Part shown: in pieces, positions 16,905 through 24,209 of the stretch
How positions within the stretch are numbered: position 1 is the stretch's first letter
How the letters are laid out: every line of letters begins with the position of its first letter
NCBI RefSeq assembly: GCF_008326305.1
Contig: NZ_BIXY01000001.1
Location: 62,001-126,000 of the forward strand
Direction: 5' to 3'
Length of the DNA stretch: 64,000 nucleotides
From: Dictyobacter arantiisoli
GTDB lineage: Bacteria > Chloroflexota > Ktedonobacteria > Ktedonobacterales > Ktedonobacteraceae
Position numbers and translations under genes: made by a program
Notes under the pieces: generated by a model
What the model saw: the letters and a program-made list of their open reading frames with translations, nothing else
Told to the model about the DNA's origin: nothing
Database searches by the model: none

Positions 16905-18536
16905 ATGCCATCAACACCATCTCTGACAGAAGCTATGAGCCTGGAAGAATGTCTGGGCCAGGTATTTATGGTTGGCTTCCCTGGTACTACCGTGACCCCT
17001 GAAATTATCGATCTCATCAAAAATGAACATATCGGGGGCCTTGTACTCTTCAGCCGTAATCTGGAACATGCCAACCAGATCCAGACATTGACCACGCAAC
17101 TTCAGGCGATTGCCCGTGAGGCCGGTCATCGTTATCCTTTACTGATCAGTGTGGATCAAGAAAATGGGATGGTACGGCGTTTTGGGGAAAGTGCAACAGT
17201 CTTTCCAGGCAATATGACGCTGGGAGCGATAGGCTCTACAGAGATGACGCGTGAGGTGGCCCAGGCTACGGGACGGGAAATGGCCGCCCTGGGTATCAAT
17301 ATGAATCTGGCCCCCGTTGCCGACGTCAATAACAATCCAGCTAATCCAGTTATCGGCATTCGCTCGTTTGGGGAAGATGCGCAAGAGGTAGGACGCCACG
17401 TGGCGGCAATGGTTGCGGGCTATCGAGATGCGGGTATTATTACCTGCTTAAAACATTTTCCTGGTCATGGAGATACCGCCGTCGATTCGCATCTAGCCCT
17501 ACCCAGCGTCCCCTATACGCTCGAACGTCTGGAAAAACTGGAGCTTATTCCTTTCAAGCAAGGCATTGCGGCCGGAGCCGATAGTATTATGATCGCGCAT
17601 CTGGCCCTACCAGCTCTGATGTCCGCAGATGAACTATTCCCGGCAACCCTCTCACCTGTTGTCGTCCATGACCTCTTGCGCCAGAAAATGGGTTATCAGG
17701 GCGTCATCATTACCGATTGTCTGGAAATGAATGCTGTATCAGAAACGGTTGGTGTGCCAGATGGCGCTGTAATGGCGCTACAGGCCGGAAATGATCTGAT
17801 ACTGGTATCACACCAGTATCCACGCCAGAAGGGTAGTCTTGAGGCTGTCAGAAACGCGCTAAGGACAGGGAAACTGAGTGAGCAAACGATACGTTCAGCC
17901 AGTGAACGCATCCTGAATTTGAAGGCTCATACCCTCTCATGGGAGAAGTTACCTGATCAGGCGGATTTAGCACTGATTAGCAATTCCGCTCACCAGCAAT
18001 TGCGTGATAGGGCCTATGAACAATCCACAACGCTTGTACGAGATCAACAAAAATTGCTGCCACTTCATCTCACTGCTGAGCAACGGCTTCTGGTGCTTTT
18101 ACTTCAGCCAGATGCATATACCGTAGCAGCGGATAAATCCGCTGCTGGCAATATCTTCATTGAGCAGATACGGCAGCATCATGCGCAGGTAGAAAGTATC
18201 ACCGTTACCTCTCAAAATGCCGCGGAAATCCAACAAGGGATTGACCAAACGGTTAGTGGATTTGCTATGATTATAGTAGTGACAGTGAATGCAAACCTGG
18301 ATCAGTATCAAGGGGATTTTGTACGGCATGTGCTTCAGACAACCAAACCGACAATTGGATTGGCTGTTTACAATCCCTATGACCTGCTAGCATTTCCGCA
18401 GTTGGGAAGCTATCTCGTCACGTATGAGTACACCGCTCCGGCATTGGGAGCCGCGGTACGTGTACTCTTTGGTGAAGTTGCAGCACATGGAAAGCTCCCT
18501 GTTAGCCTGCCCGGCTTGTATCCATTGGCGCGGTAG
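16905..18536 (+). CDS. nagZ: Family 3 beta-N-acetylhexosaminidase
   Basis: NagZ removes terminal GlcNAc from muropeptides or chitooligomers. The 543-residue protein has a GH3 barrel with GQVFMVGFPG at the N-terminus, LISVDQENGMVRR near 85, and the NagZ signature KHFPGHGDTAVDSH near 183-196, whose histidine-aspartate pair is the general acid. VIITDCLEMNAV near 267 contains the likely catalytic aspartate. A C-terminal domain of about 180 residues, as in Gram-positive-type NagZ/YbbD proteins, follows from about 360. No signal peptide is seen, so it is probably cytoplasmic. It starts 29 bases after the kinase gene and ends the plus-strand salvage operon. Confidence 0.93.
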   Translation: MPSTPSLTEAMSLEECLGQVFMVGFPGTTVTPEIIDLIKNEHIGGLVLFSRNLEHANQIQTLTTQLQAIAREAGHRYPLLISVDQENGMVRRFGESATVFPGNMTLGAIGSTEMTREVAQATGREMAALGINMNLAPVADVNNNPANPVIGIRSFGEDAQEVGRHVAAMVAGYRDAGIITCLKHFPGHGDTAVDSHLALPSVPYTLERLEKLELIPFKQGIAAGADSIMIAHLALPALMSADELFPATLSPVVVHDLLRQKMGYQGVIITDCLEMNAVSETVGVPDGAVMALQAGNDLILVSHQYPRQKGSLEAVRNALRTGKLSEQTIRSASERILNLKAHTLSWEKLPDQADLALISNSAHQQLRDRAYEQSTTLVRDQQKLLPLHLTAEQRLLVLLLQPDAYTVAADKSAAGNIFIEQIRQHHAQVESITVTSQNAAEIQQGIDQTVSGFAMIIVVTVNANLDQYQGDFVRHVLQTTKPTIGLAVYNPYDLLAFPQLGSYLVTYEYTAPALGAAVRVLFGEVAAHGKLPVSLPGLYPLAR

Positions 18537-18574
18537 GACGCTGTATCATATCTAGCAAGATAAGGACAAGCAGA

Positions 18575-19528
18575 ATGCAAGTCACCACCGAAAATATTCA
18601 GCCTTATGACGTTAACCGCGATGCTGCGGATGTCTATACGCTCTGGCAAGCGGCTCTCGGCCAAACATGGCCCATCACTCAGGAGCGTCTGCACAAAGTT
18701 CTTAATGGCCCCGAACCCCATCATTTTGTCGCTCGTGTCAATGGAGAGATAGTCGGTTTTGCCGCCACCTTCAAAAGTATTCGAGATGGGGAAAGAATCG
18801 GGCAACTGGCCGCGCTCATCGTCCATCCAGACAAACAGCGAGGCGGCATTGGTACAGCATTGCACGATACAGCACTTGCCCATTTCCAGGACGTGGAAGT
18901 CCAGGACATCCAGTTGGGAAGCATCACACCTCGCTTCTGGCCGGGAGTGCCAACCAATTTACCAGTCGCGGTGGCCTTCTTCAACGCCAGAGGCTGGACA
19001 ACATCTGAGACCGTCTATGATCTCAGCCAGGATCTCAGCACGTATCGCACTCCAGATGCTATCGTAGAGCGTGTCAAAAAAGAAGGGATCACCATCACTG
19101 CGGCCACCAGCCAGAACGTAACGGATGCCCTGGCCTTTGAAGCCAAAGAATTTTCTGGTTGGCTTCCTCTCTACGAGCGCATCGCCGACCTGGGCGATTA
19201 TCGCGATATCCTGATCGCCCGTGATAGCGATGGCACCGTCCTGGGCACTCTGATCATGTATTCCGCCATCAACTCGCATCCCGAACGGATCGATCTCATC
19301 TGGCAAGGCATTCTTGGGGAAGACGCAGGCGCGCTGGGTGCCGTAGGGGTTGCGGAAAGTGCCCGCAACCGAGGTATCGGCATTGCCCTGGTAGCGGGAG
19401 CCTCCGAACTACTCAAAAGCAATAACGTCAAAAACAGCTTCATCGACTGGGTCACACTGACCGACTTCTACGCCAAAGTCGGCTACAACAAATGGCGCAA
19501 ATACAACTATAGCCGCCGCAATCTCTAA
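18575..19528 (+). CDS. GNAT-family N-acetyltransferase with two acetyltransferase modules
   Basis: The 317-residue protein has one GNAT module over about residues 1-150, with the acetyl-CoA-binding loop ALIVHPDKQRGGIGTALHD near 85. A second module covers 165-315, with VGVAESARNRGIGIALVAG near 250. Such tandem GNAT proteins acetylate small amines or sugars, but the substrate is unknown. It starts 38 bases after nagZ with AAGGA before the ATG, so it may be the last gene of the salvage operon; an amino-sugar substrate is conceivable but not shown. A 30-bp palindrome follows at 19550. Confidence 0.82.
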   Translation: MQVTTENIQPYDVNRDAADVYTLWQAALGQTWPITQERLHKVLNGPEPHHFVARVNGEIVGFAATFKSIRDGERIGQLAALIVHPDKQRGGIGTALHDTALAHFQDVEVQDIQLGSITPRFWPGVPTNLPVAVAFFNARGWTTSETVYDLSQDLSTYRTPDAIVERVKKEGITITAATSQNVTDALAFEAKEFSGWLPLYERIADLGDYRDILIARDSDGTVLGTLIMYSAINSHPERIDLIWQGILGEDAGALGAVGVAESARNRGIGIALVAGASELLKSNNVKNSFIDWVTLTDFYAKVGYNKWRKYNYSRRNL

Positions 19529-19549
19529 CCACCTCCCCAAAAAATCCAT

Positions 19550-19579
19550 GCCCATATGATTCAATTGAATCATATGGGC
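19550..19579. terminator. Perfect 30-bp palindrome after the GNAT gene
   Basis: GCCCATATGATTCAA at 19550-19564 is followed directly by its exact reverse complement, ending at 19579. It lies 21 bases beyond the GNAT stop. It could end the plus-strand operon, although no T-run follows. Confidence 0.5.
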
Positions 19580-19596
19580 GCCATCTCTATGTAATG

Positions 19597-19790
19597 TACA
19601 AAAACGTAGGTGCGGGCCGACGTCGCAACGCCCCTTGCTCATACAACTATCTCACTCCCAACGCTCTGTTACATACCCCGACACATTTCTTGAGGTATGA
19701 ATGGGCCTACCGGGCGAGATTATCATACGATTCACGGAGCACGGGCCTACGCTACGCTTCGTGCCACGCCCACGTTACCAATCATTACAG
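19597..19790. repeat. Dispersed repeat, AAAACGTAGGTGCGGGCC family, degenerate copy
   Basis: It begins AAAAACGTAGGTGCGGGCC followed by CGTCGCAACG, the same opening as at 35851. An internal inverted pair, ATACAACTATCTCACTC near 19641 and GGGCGAGATTATCATACGA near 19712, corresponds to the cleaner pair of the other copy. The rest of the gap to 20015 shows no gene. Confidence 0.65.
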
Positions 19791-20015
19791 TCAATACAGA
19801 TTATTGTATTTCTCCGAAAAAAGGCTGGAGGCACTATATAGTGCTTCCAGCTTTTAATGGATTGAATTGACCAGGTATATTCACGTCCCGTAATTAAGAC
19901 GAACATCATCAATAATCGTTATGAAATAGGCCAATTGAAGATAGAGAACTTCAAAATGGATAGCCAATTCAGACGTGCTATGCCTCTTATTATTTTTTCC
20001 TGCTATAGGATAATG

Positions 20016-21041
20016 CTATGGGGTGAGGCGTTCAGCCAGGTACTTGAGGCTGACTGGATAGCGATATTCAATGGACGAATGAGTGCCATCAAAGAGTTCA
20101 AAGAAGATGTCTTTGACACCGATGCGCTTGAGCTCATTGTAAAAAGCGGTTGCCCCCAGATCCAGGAAGTATTGATCCCGATTGCCCGCATCGATATAAA
20201 TGGCTTTCATGGTGCGTAAGGATGCGGCGTGCTTAGGGGCCATGCGTACAGGGTCCCAGGCCAGCCAGCGCTCCCAGATCTCGGGAATGAGTTCACCAGT
20301 ACTGGTATCATAGGGCAGATGGATGGTTCCATCAGGATCAGCAGAATAGCAAGCAGCCATACAGAGATCATTCATGGGGCCTTCGTCACCGCTCTGAGTG
20401 AAGGCCACACGGCTCTGGAAGCTTTGCCAGAACTTGTCGATTGATCCATCGTAACGTGAACGCAATGTGCGCACAGATTGACGGAAATCAGGAAGGTAGC
20501 AGGTCTCAAAGAGGGCATCACCCGCATGGGTCGCTAATCCACCCCAGAGATCGGGACGCAACATCGGCGTGATCATTGATCCATAGCCACCACTGGATTT
20601 GCCAGCGATACCGCGATGGTCACGCGCTGGCAACGTACGATAATGAGTATCCACCCAGGGTACAATCTCATCACACAGATAGGTATGATACTTTCCGGTC
20701 GCTGGCGAATCCACAAACTGACTGCCACCATACGAGGTCCAGCAATCCACCCAGACAATGATACAGGGGGGTGCCTCTTTGCGGGCAAACAACTCATCTG
20801 CTAATTCGGGAAAATTCTTGCGAAACGCCGAACGGTTGCGCCACATATCCAACTGTCCTGTCAGGCCCTGGATCATGTAGACCGATGGATAGCGTCGCTC
20901 AGGCTCATCGTCATAGCCAGGTGGTAGATAGATCCATAATGGACGCTCAAAGGGATCGTGCAGCGGATTATCTTTGAGCACCGTGCTTTCAAATACAACT
21001 TCATCGAAGCGCCCACTGAGCGGAGCAAACCATGGTAACAT
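20016..21041 (-). CDS. Alpha/beta-hydrolase esterase (enterochelin esterase/esterase D-like)
   Basis: The 341-residue protein matches putative esterases of the Fes/EstA type: LWIYLPPGYDDEPERRYPSVYMIQG near 35-60, the nucleophile elbow AGKSSGGYGSM near 148 (the second serine of GKSSGG lies in G-x-S-x-G) and DGTHSSIEYRYP near 323 supplying the histidine. No export signal is visible, so a cytoplasmic esterase is likely. GAGGAGG lies before the ATG on the minus strand. It is convergent with the GNAT gene across a repeat-filled gap. The substrate is not known. Confidence 0.85.
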   Translation of the reverse strand: MLPWFAPLSGRFDEVVFESTVLKDNPLHDPFERPLWIYLPPGYDDEPERRYPSVYMIQGLTGQLDMWRNRSAFRKNFPELADELFARKEAPPCIIVWVDCWTSYGGSQFVDSPATGKYHTYLCDEIVPWVDTHYRTLPARDHRGIAGKSSGGYGSMITPMLRPDLWGGLATHAGDALFETCYLPDFRQSVRTLRSRYDGSIDKFWQSFQSRVAFTQSGDEGPMNDLCMAACYSADPDGTIHLPYDTSTGELIPEIWERWLAWDPVRMAPKHAASLRTMKAIYIDAGNRDQYFLDLGATAFYNELKRIGVKDIFFELFDGTHSSIEYRYPVSLKYLAERLTP

Positions 21042-21278
21042 ACTACAACCTCCTCAAGAGCATATCCATCAGCATACTCTTTTCAGGAACGTCCTTCCCA
21101 TTGGCAAGGAAGAACCAGACAAACAGCCATATCTTTCAAGTGTAACATTTTTCTCAAACATTGACACAGATCTATTCTATCCGGTTGCGCTCAGGTGGAA
21201 TATTGATCGACTATCAATTGTGCATTATGCTGCGCTTGAATGGTCTGAATAGCGGCCAGACAGACCGGGAATAATCAG

Positions 21279-21308
21279 TGTACAGCCGGGCTTAGTGTGT
21301 GCTAGAAT
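21279..21308 (+). promoter_or_regulatory. Candidate promoter giving a leaderless HipA-like mRNA
   Basis: TGTACA at 21279 and TAGAAT at 21303 are separated by 18 bases. The ATG at 21316 follows the -10 box by only 7 bases and has no ribosome site, so transcription could begin at or next to the start codon. The -35 match is partial. Confidence 0.4.
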
Positions 21309-21315
21309 ATTATTT

Positions 21316-22098
21316 ATGCTGAGAACAATACACGCAACACGCTACGTGGTGCCCTTCCGCGAAGGTGGCTCGATGCCAGCCCTGGTCGAGGCCAATGATG
21401 ATGGACTCTATGTGCTCAAATTTCGCGGCGCGGGCCAGGGACCAAAGGCATTAATTGCCGAACTGGTCGCAGGAGAGATCGCCCGTGTCCTTGATCTGCC
21501 CATCCCGGAGATCGTCCTGATGGAACTCGATCCTTTGCTCGCGCGCTCCGAACCTGATTTTGAGATCCAGGAACTGGTAAAAGCGAGTGCGGGCCTCAAT
21601 CTGGCCCTCGACTTTCTGCCCGGTGCCCTGCCTTTTGATGCACTGGATACCCTTACCTTCGATCATGAGCTGGCCTCTGAAATTGTCTGGTTCGATGCCT
21701 TCGTCTCCAATGTTGATCGCACGCCACGCAACACTAACATGCTCTGGTGGCATCATCAGATCATGTTAATCGACCATGGGGCCTCCCTCTACTTTCATCA
21801 TATCGACACCAATTATCTAGAACGGAGCCGTAGCGCCTTTAGCACTATCAAAACCCACGTCTTATTACCGATTGCCAGTGCATTACCTGAAGCCGATCAA
21901 CGCCTGAAGACACGTTTAACGCCAGCCATCCTGGAAGACATCCTCAGCATGATCCCTGATAACTGGTTAGAGAACGAACCGCAATTTGCCACACCGGCAT
22001 TACATCGACAGGCATATCTGGACTATTTGCTGGATCGTCTGGCACATTCATCCAAATTTGTAGAGGAGGCTCTGCGTGCCCGCGACCAGCTCCTATGA
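21316..22098 (+). CDS. HipA-family kinase-like protein
   Basis: The 260-residue protein resembles the short HipA-family kinases usually found next to DUF3037 genes. The ATP-binding lysine may be in GLYVLKFRGAGQGPKALIAE near residue 33, NVDRTPRNTN near 133-142 fits the catalytic loop (Asp...Asn), and LIDHGASL near 150 fits the metal-binding DHG. All core kinase residues seem intact, so it is probably active. Unlike true HipA it lacks the N-terminal HipB-contact lobe, and no HipB gene is present, so a toxin role is unsupported. Its 3' end overlaps the DUF3037 gene by 23 bases. Confidence 0.78.
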   Translation: MLRTIHATRYVVPFREGGSMPALVEANDDGLYVLKFRGAGQGPKALIAELVAGEIARVLDLPIPEIVLMELDPLLARSEPDFEIQELVKASAGLNLALDFLPGALPFDALDTLTFDHELASEIVWFDAFVSNVDRTPRNTNMLWWHHQIMLIDHGASLYFHHIDTNYLERSRSAFSTIKTHVLLPIASALPEADQRLKTRLTPAILEDILSMIPDNWLENEPQFATPALHRQAYLDYLLDRLAHSSKFVEEALRARDQLL

Positions 22099-22459
22099 TT
22101 ACGCAATCATTCGCCTGGTACCCTGTGTAGACCGTGGCGAATGCATAAATATCGGCATCATCCTCTTTTGCCGCACCAAACGCTTTTTAGATACAATCAT
22201 CCATCTCGATGAAAAGCGTATCCAGGCTTTTGCGCCCCAGCTCGACCTTGAAGCGGTCCAAAGGCATCTCAACTATTTGCAGCTTGTCTGTGCGGGCAGC
22301 AAAGCAAGCGGACCAATCGGGCAATTCTCCCAATCTGAACGCTTCCACTGGCTCGTCTCGCCTCGTAGCACCATCATCCAGACATCCCCGGTCCACTCTG
22401 GCCTCTGCGAAGAACCCGCCCAGACAATACACAGCCTGCTTGAAAAGATGGTTCTCTAA
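22076..22459 (+). CDS. DUF3037 domain protein, partner of HipA-like kinase
   Basis: This 127-residue protein begins SYDYAIIRLVPCVDRGECINIGIILFC, the typical N-terminus of DUF3037, followed by a helical tail. The start is GTG 22076, with AGGAGG at 22063-22068, inside the kinase gene; overlap by 23 bases suggests tightly coupled synthesis. DUF3037 genes are usually found beside HipA-like kinases (family knowledge), but the molecular function is unknown. No membrane or export segment is seen. Confidence 0.8.
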   Translation: MPATSSYDYAIIRLVPCVDRGECINIGIILFCRTKRFLDTIIHLDEKRIQAFAPQLDLEAVQRHLNYLQLVCAGSKASGPIGQFSQSERFHWLVSPRSTIIQTSPVHSGLCEEPAQTIHSLLEKMVL

Positions 22460-22497
22460 ACACATACTGAATCACATATATCTCAAGCAGCTCCACA

Positions 22498-22650
22498 AAA
22501 AACACAAGCCCTTGCTTAAGCAGGTTTGCAAAGGGCTGCAAGCCCTTGCCGAGGTTTATGGGGTGTCCCCATAAACTTCATTTTTCTTTTACGCGCCACC
22601 GCAGGGGGTGCCAGACAAGAAAAATGAATGTTTGCAAACCCATGCGGTTA
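22498..22650. repeat. Dispersed repeat, GGGGTGTCCCCA family
   Basis: Nested small hairpins (AAGCCCTTGC and GCAAGGGCTT-like) precede TTTATGGGGTGTCCCCATAAA at 22556-22575, an almost perfect palindrome. It is followed by a pyrimidine-rich TTCATTTTTCTTTT, a GC-rich centre and AAGAAAAATGAA, which pairs back. GGTTTGCAAA near 22523 and TTTGCAAACC near 22629 may form its ends. The same layout is seen at 45.6-45.8 kb and 34.0 kb. Confidence 0.7.
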
Positions 22651-22715
22651 GCGGTACACTATTTTTATCCCCTTTGACAATAAAGAGGTTGTAGATAGAG
22701 AAAAGGACCATTCAT

Positions 22716-23705
22716 ATGCAGTATCGTAGCTTTGGACGTACCGGTTGGAACGCATCCGAGATTGGATTTGGAACATGGGGCATCGGAGGTGATGCCTGGG
22801 GAAATACAGATGATTCAGATGGCCTGAAAGCATTACATACCGCCATCGACGAAGGGGTCAATTTTATTGATACTGCCGATGTCTATGGTGATGGACATTC
22901 CGAGCAGTTGGTAGCGCAGGTACGTAAAGCACGCAGTGAACCACTCTTTATCGCCACCAAGGCTGGGCGCCGCCTGAATCCCCATACAGCAACAGGTTAT
23001 AACAATGTCCAGAATTTGACCGGCTTCGTGGAACGCAGTCTGCGCAATCTCGAAGTGGAAGCATTGGACCTGCTCCAGCTACATTGTCCGCCATCCGAGG
23101 TCTATGATATGCCAGAAGTCTTTGGCATCCTGGATGGGCTGGTTCAACAGGGAAAACTGCGCCATTATGGTGTCAGCGTTGAGCGCGTGGACGAAGCCAT
23201 GAAGGCGATCCAATATCCCAATGTAAAGAGCGTGCAGATTATCTTCAATATCTTCCGACTCAAGCCAGCCGAAGCTTTTTTCGCCGCCGCCAAACAACAG
23301 GATGTAGCGATCATCGTACGTGTTCCCCTGGCCAGCGGCCTGCTCACAGGCAAATTTACCATCGACTCAAAATTCGCAGCCAATGATCATCGCAACTATA
23401 ATCGTCACGGTGAATCCTTTGATCAAGGGGAAACCTTCTCCGGTGTCGATTACGAAACAGGACTACAGGCCGTCGAAGAACTGCGTACACTCGTACCCGA
23501 GGGCATGACGCTGGCCCAGTTTGCATTGCGCTGGATCTTAATGTTTCCAGAGGTTTCAACCATCATTCCAGGTGCCAAAAATCCTCAACAGGCCACCGAC
23601 AATGATGCCACCTCGAATCTACCGCCATTGAGCGAGGAAACGATGCGCCGCATTCAAACCTTATATGACACCCGCATTCGAGCACAAGTTCATCAGCGCT
23701 GGTAA
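22716..23705 (+). CDS. Aldo/keto reductase
   Basis: The 329-residue protein is a standard NADPH-dependent aldo/keto reductase barrel: GFGTWGIGGDAWGNTDD at 17-33, VNFIDTADVYGDGHSE near 48-65 with catalytic Asp and Tyr, FIATKAG near 84 with the lysine and DLLQLHCP near 122, where the final histidine fits the tetrad. IIPGAKNPQQ near 288 is the cofactor phosphate-binding region. AAAGGA lies upstream of the ATG. Substrate unknown; the gene stands alone between a repeat and a gene-free stretch. Confidence 0.92.
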   Translation: MQYRSFGRTGWNASEIGFGTWGIGGDAWGNTDDSDGLKALHTAIDEGVNFIDTADVYGDGHSEQLVAQVRKARSEPLFIATKAGRRLNPHTATGYNNVQNLTGFVERSLRNLEVEALDLLQLHCPPSEVYDMPEVFGILDGLVQQGKLRHYGVSVERVDEAMKAIQYPNVKSVQIIFNIFRLKPAEAFFAAAKQQDVAIIVRVPLASGLLTGKFTIDSKFAANDHRNYNRHGESFDQGETFSGVDYETGLQAVEELRTLVPEGMTLAQFALRWILMFPEVSTIIPGAKNPQQATDNDATSNLPPLSEETMRRIQTLYDTRIRAQVHQRW

Positions 23706-24209
23706 ATATACACATATATATCTTGCAGGCCGTTCTCTTGCCTTACCACTAGAGTGCAGCCTGCAATCCAATCATCAAGCGATAGCATACAATTATTCTA
23801 TATAAAAGGAATAACGCTTATTGCTTGACCTGGCGCATCGCAAGGGCGCAGCCTGCAATTTTTAATCCATCACATACAATTGTCCTATACAAAAGGGATA
23901 TAAATTTTACACTCAACCTCATCTGAGATATAGTAGGTGCATAAGGTACGATAAGTATCAAAGGGTACTTACACAAAGCGGTAGAAGTACATCCCTGGCG
24001 ATTTCGCGTAGAGTCTACCAGGGAAGGCAGTGACGCCCCAAATTGACGATGCATTCTCTATTTTTTCTGAATGCATGCAATCTTTTGGCGCATCCTCTTT
24101 GTACCAGGCCTCTCACAACCACAATTCATCCACAGTAAATACCCATAATCATCATATTGCCCATTAAACAGGGTGGGCATTTCATTTTTCTAGGTAGGAA
24201 GAAACTGTC
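23706..24209. repeat. Gene-free gap with an imperfect ~90-bp tandem duplication
   Basis: Two similar units occupy about 23736-23820 and 23821-23910. Each has GCAGCCTGCAAT (23756 and 23848) and a downstream CATACAATT..CTATA-AAAGG stretch (23786 and 23873). TTGCAGGC at 23723 can pair with the first GCCTGCAA to form a hairpin after the reductase gene. The AT-rich AAAGG boxes could be duplicated promoter elements. The remainder, to 24209, shows nothing clear apart from a purine-rich leader to the next gene. Confidence 0.5.

Noticed and set aside
21316-22459. Classical HipBA toxin-antitoxin pair
   Set aside because: The partner is DUF3037 rather than a HipB-type helix-turn-helix protein, and the kinase lacks the full HipA N-terminal lobe.
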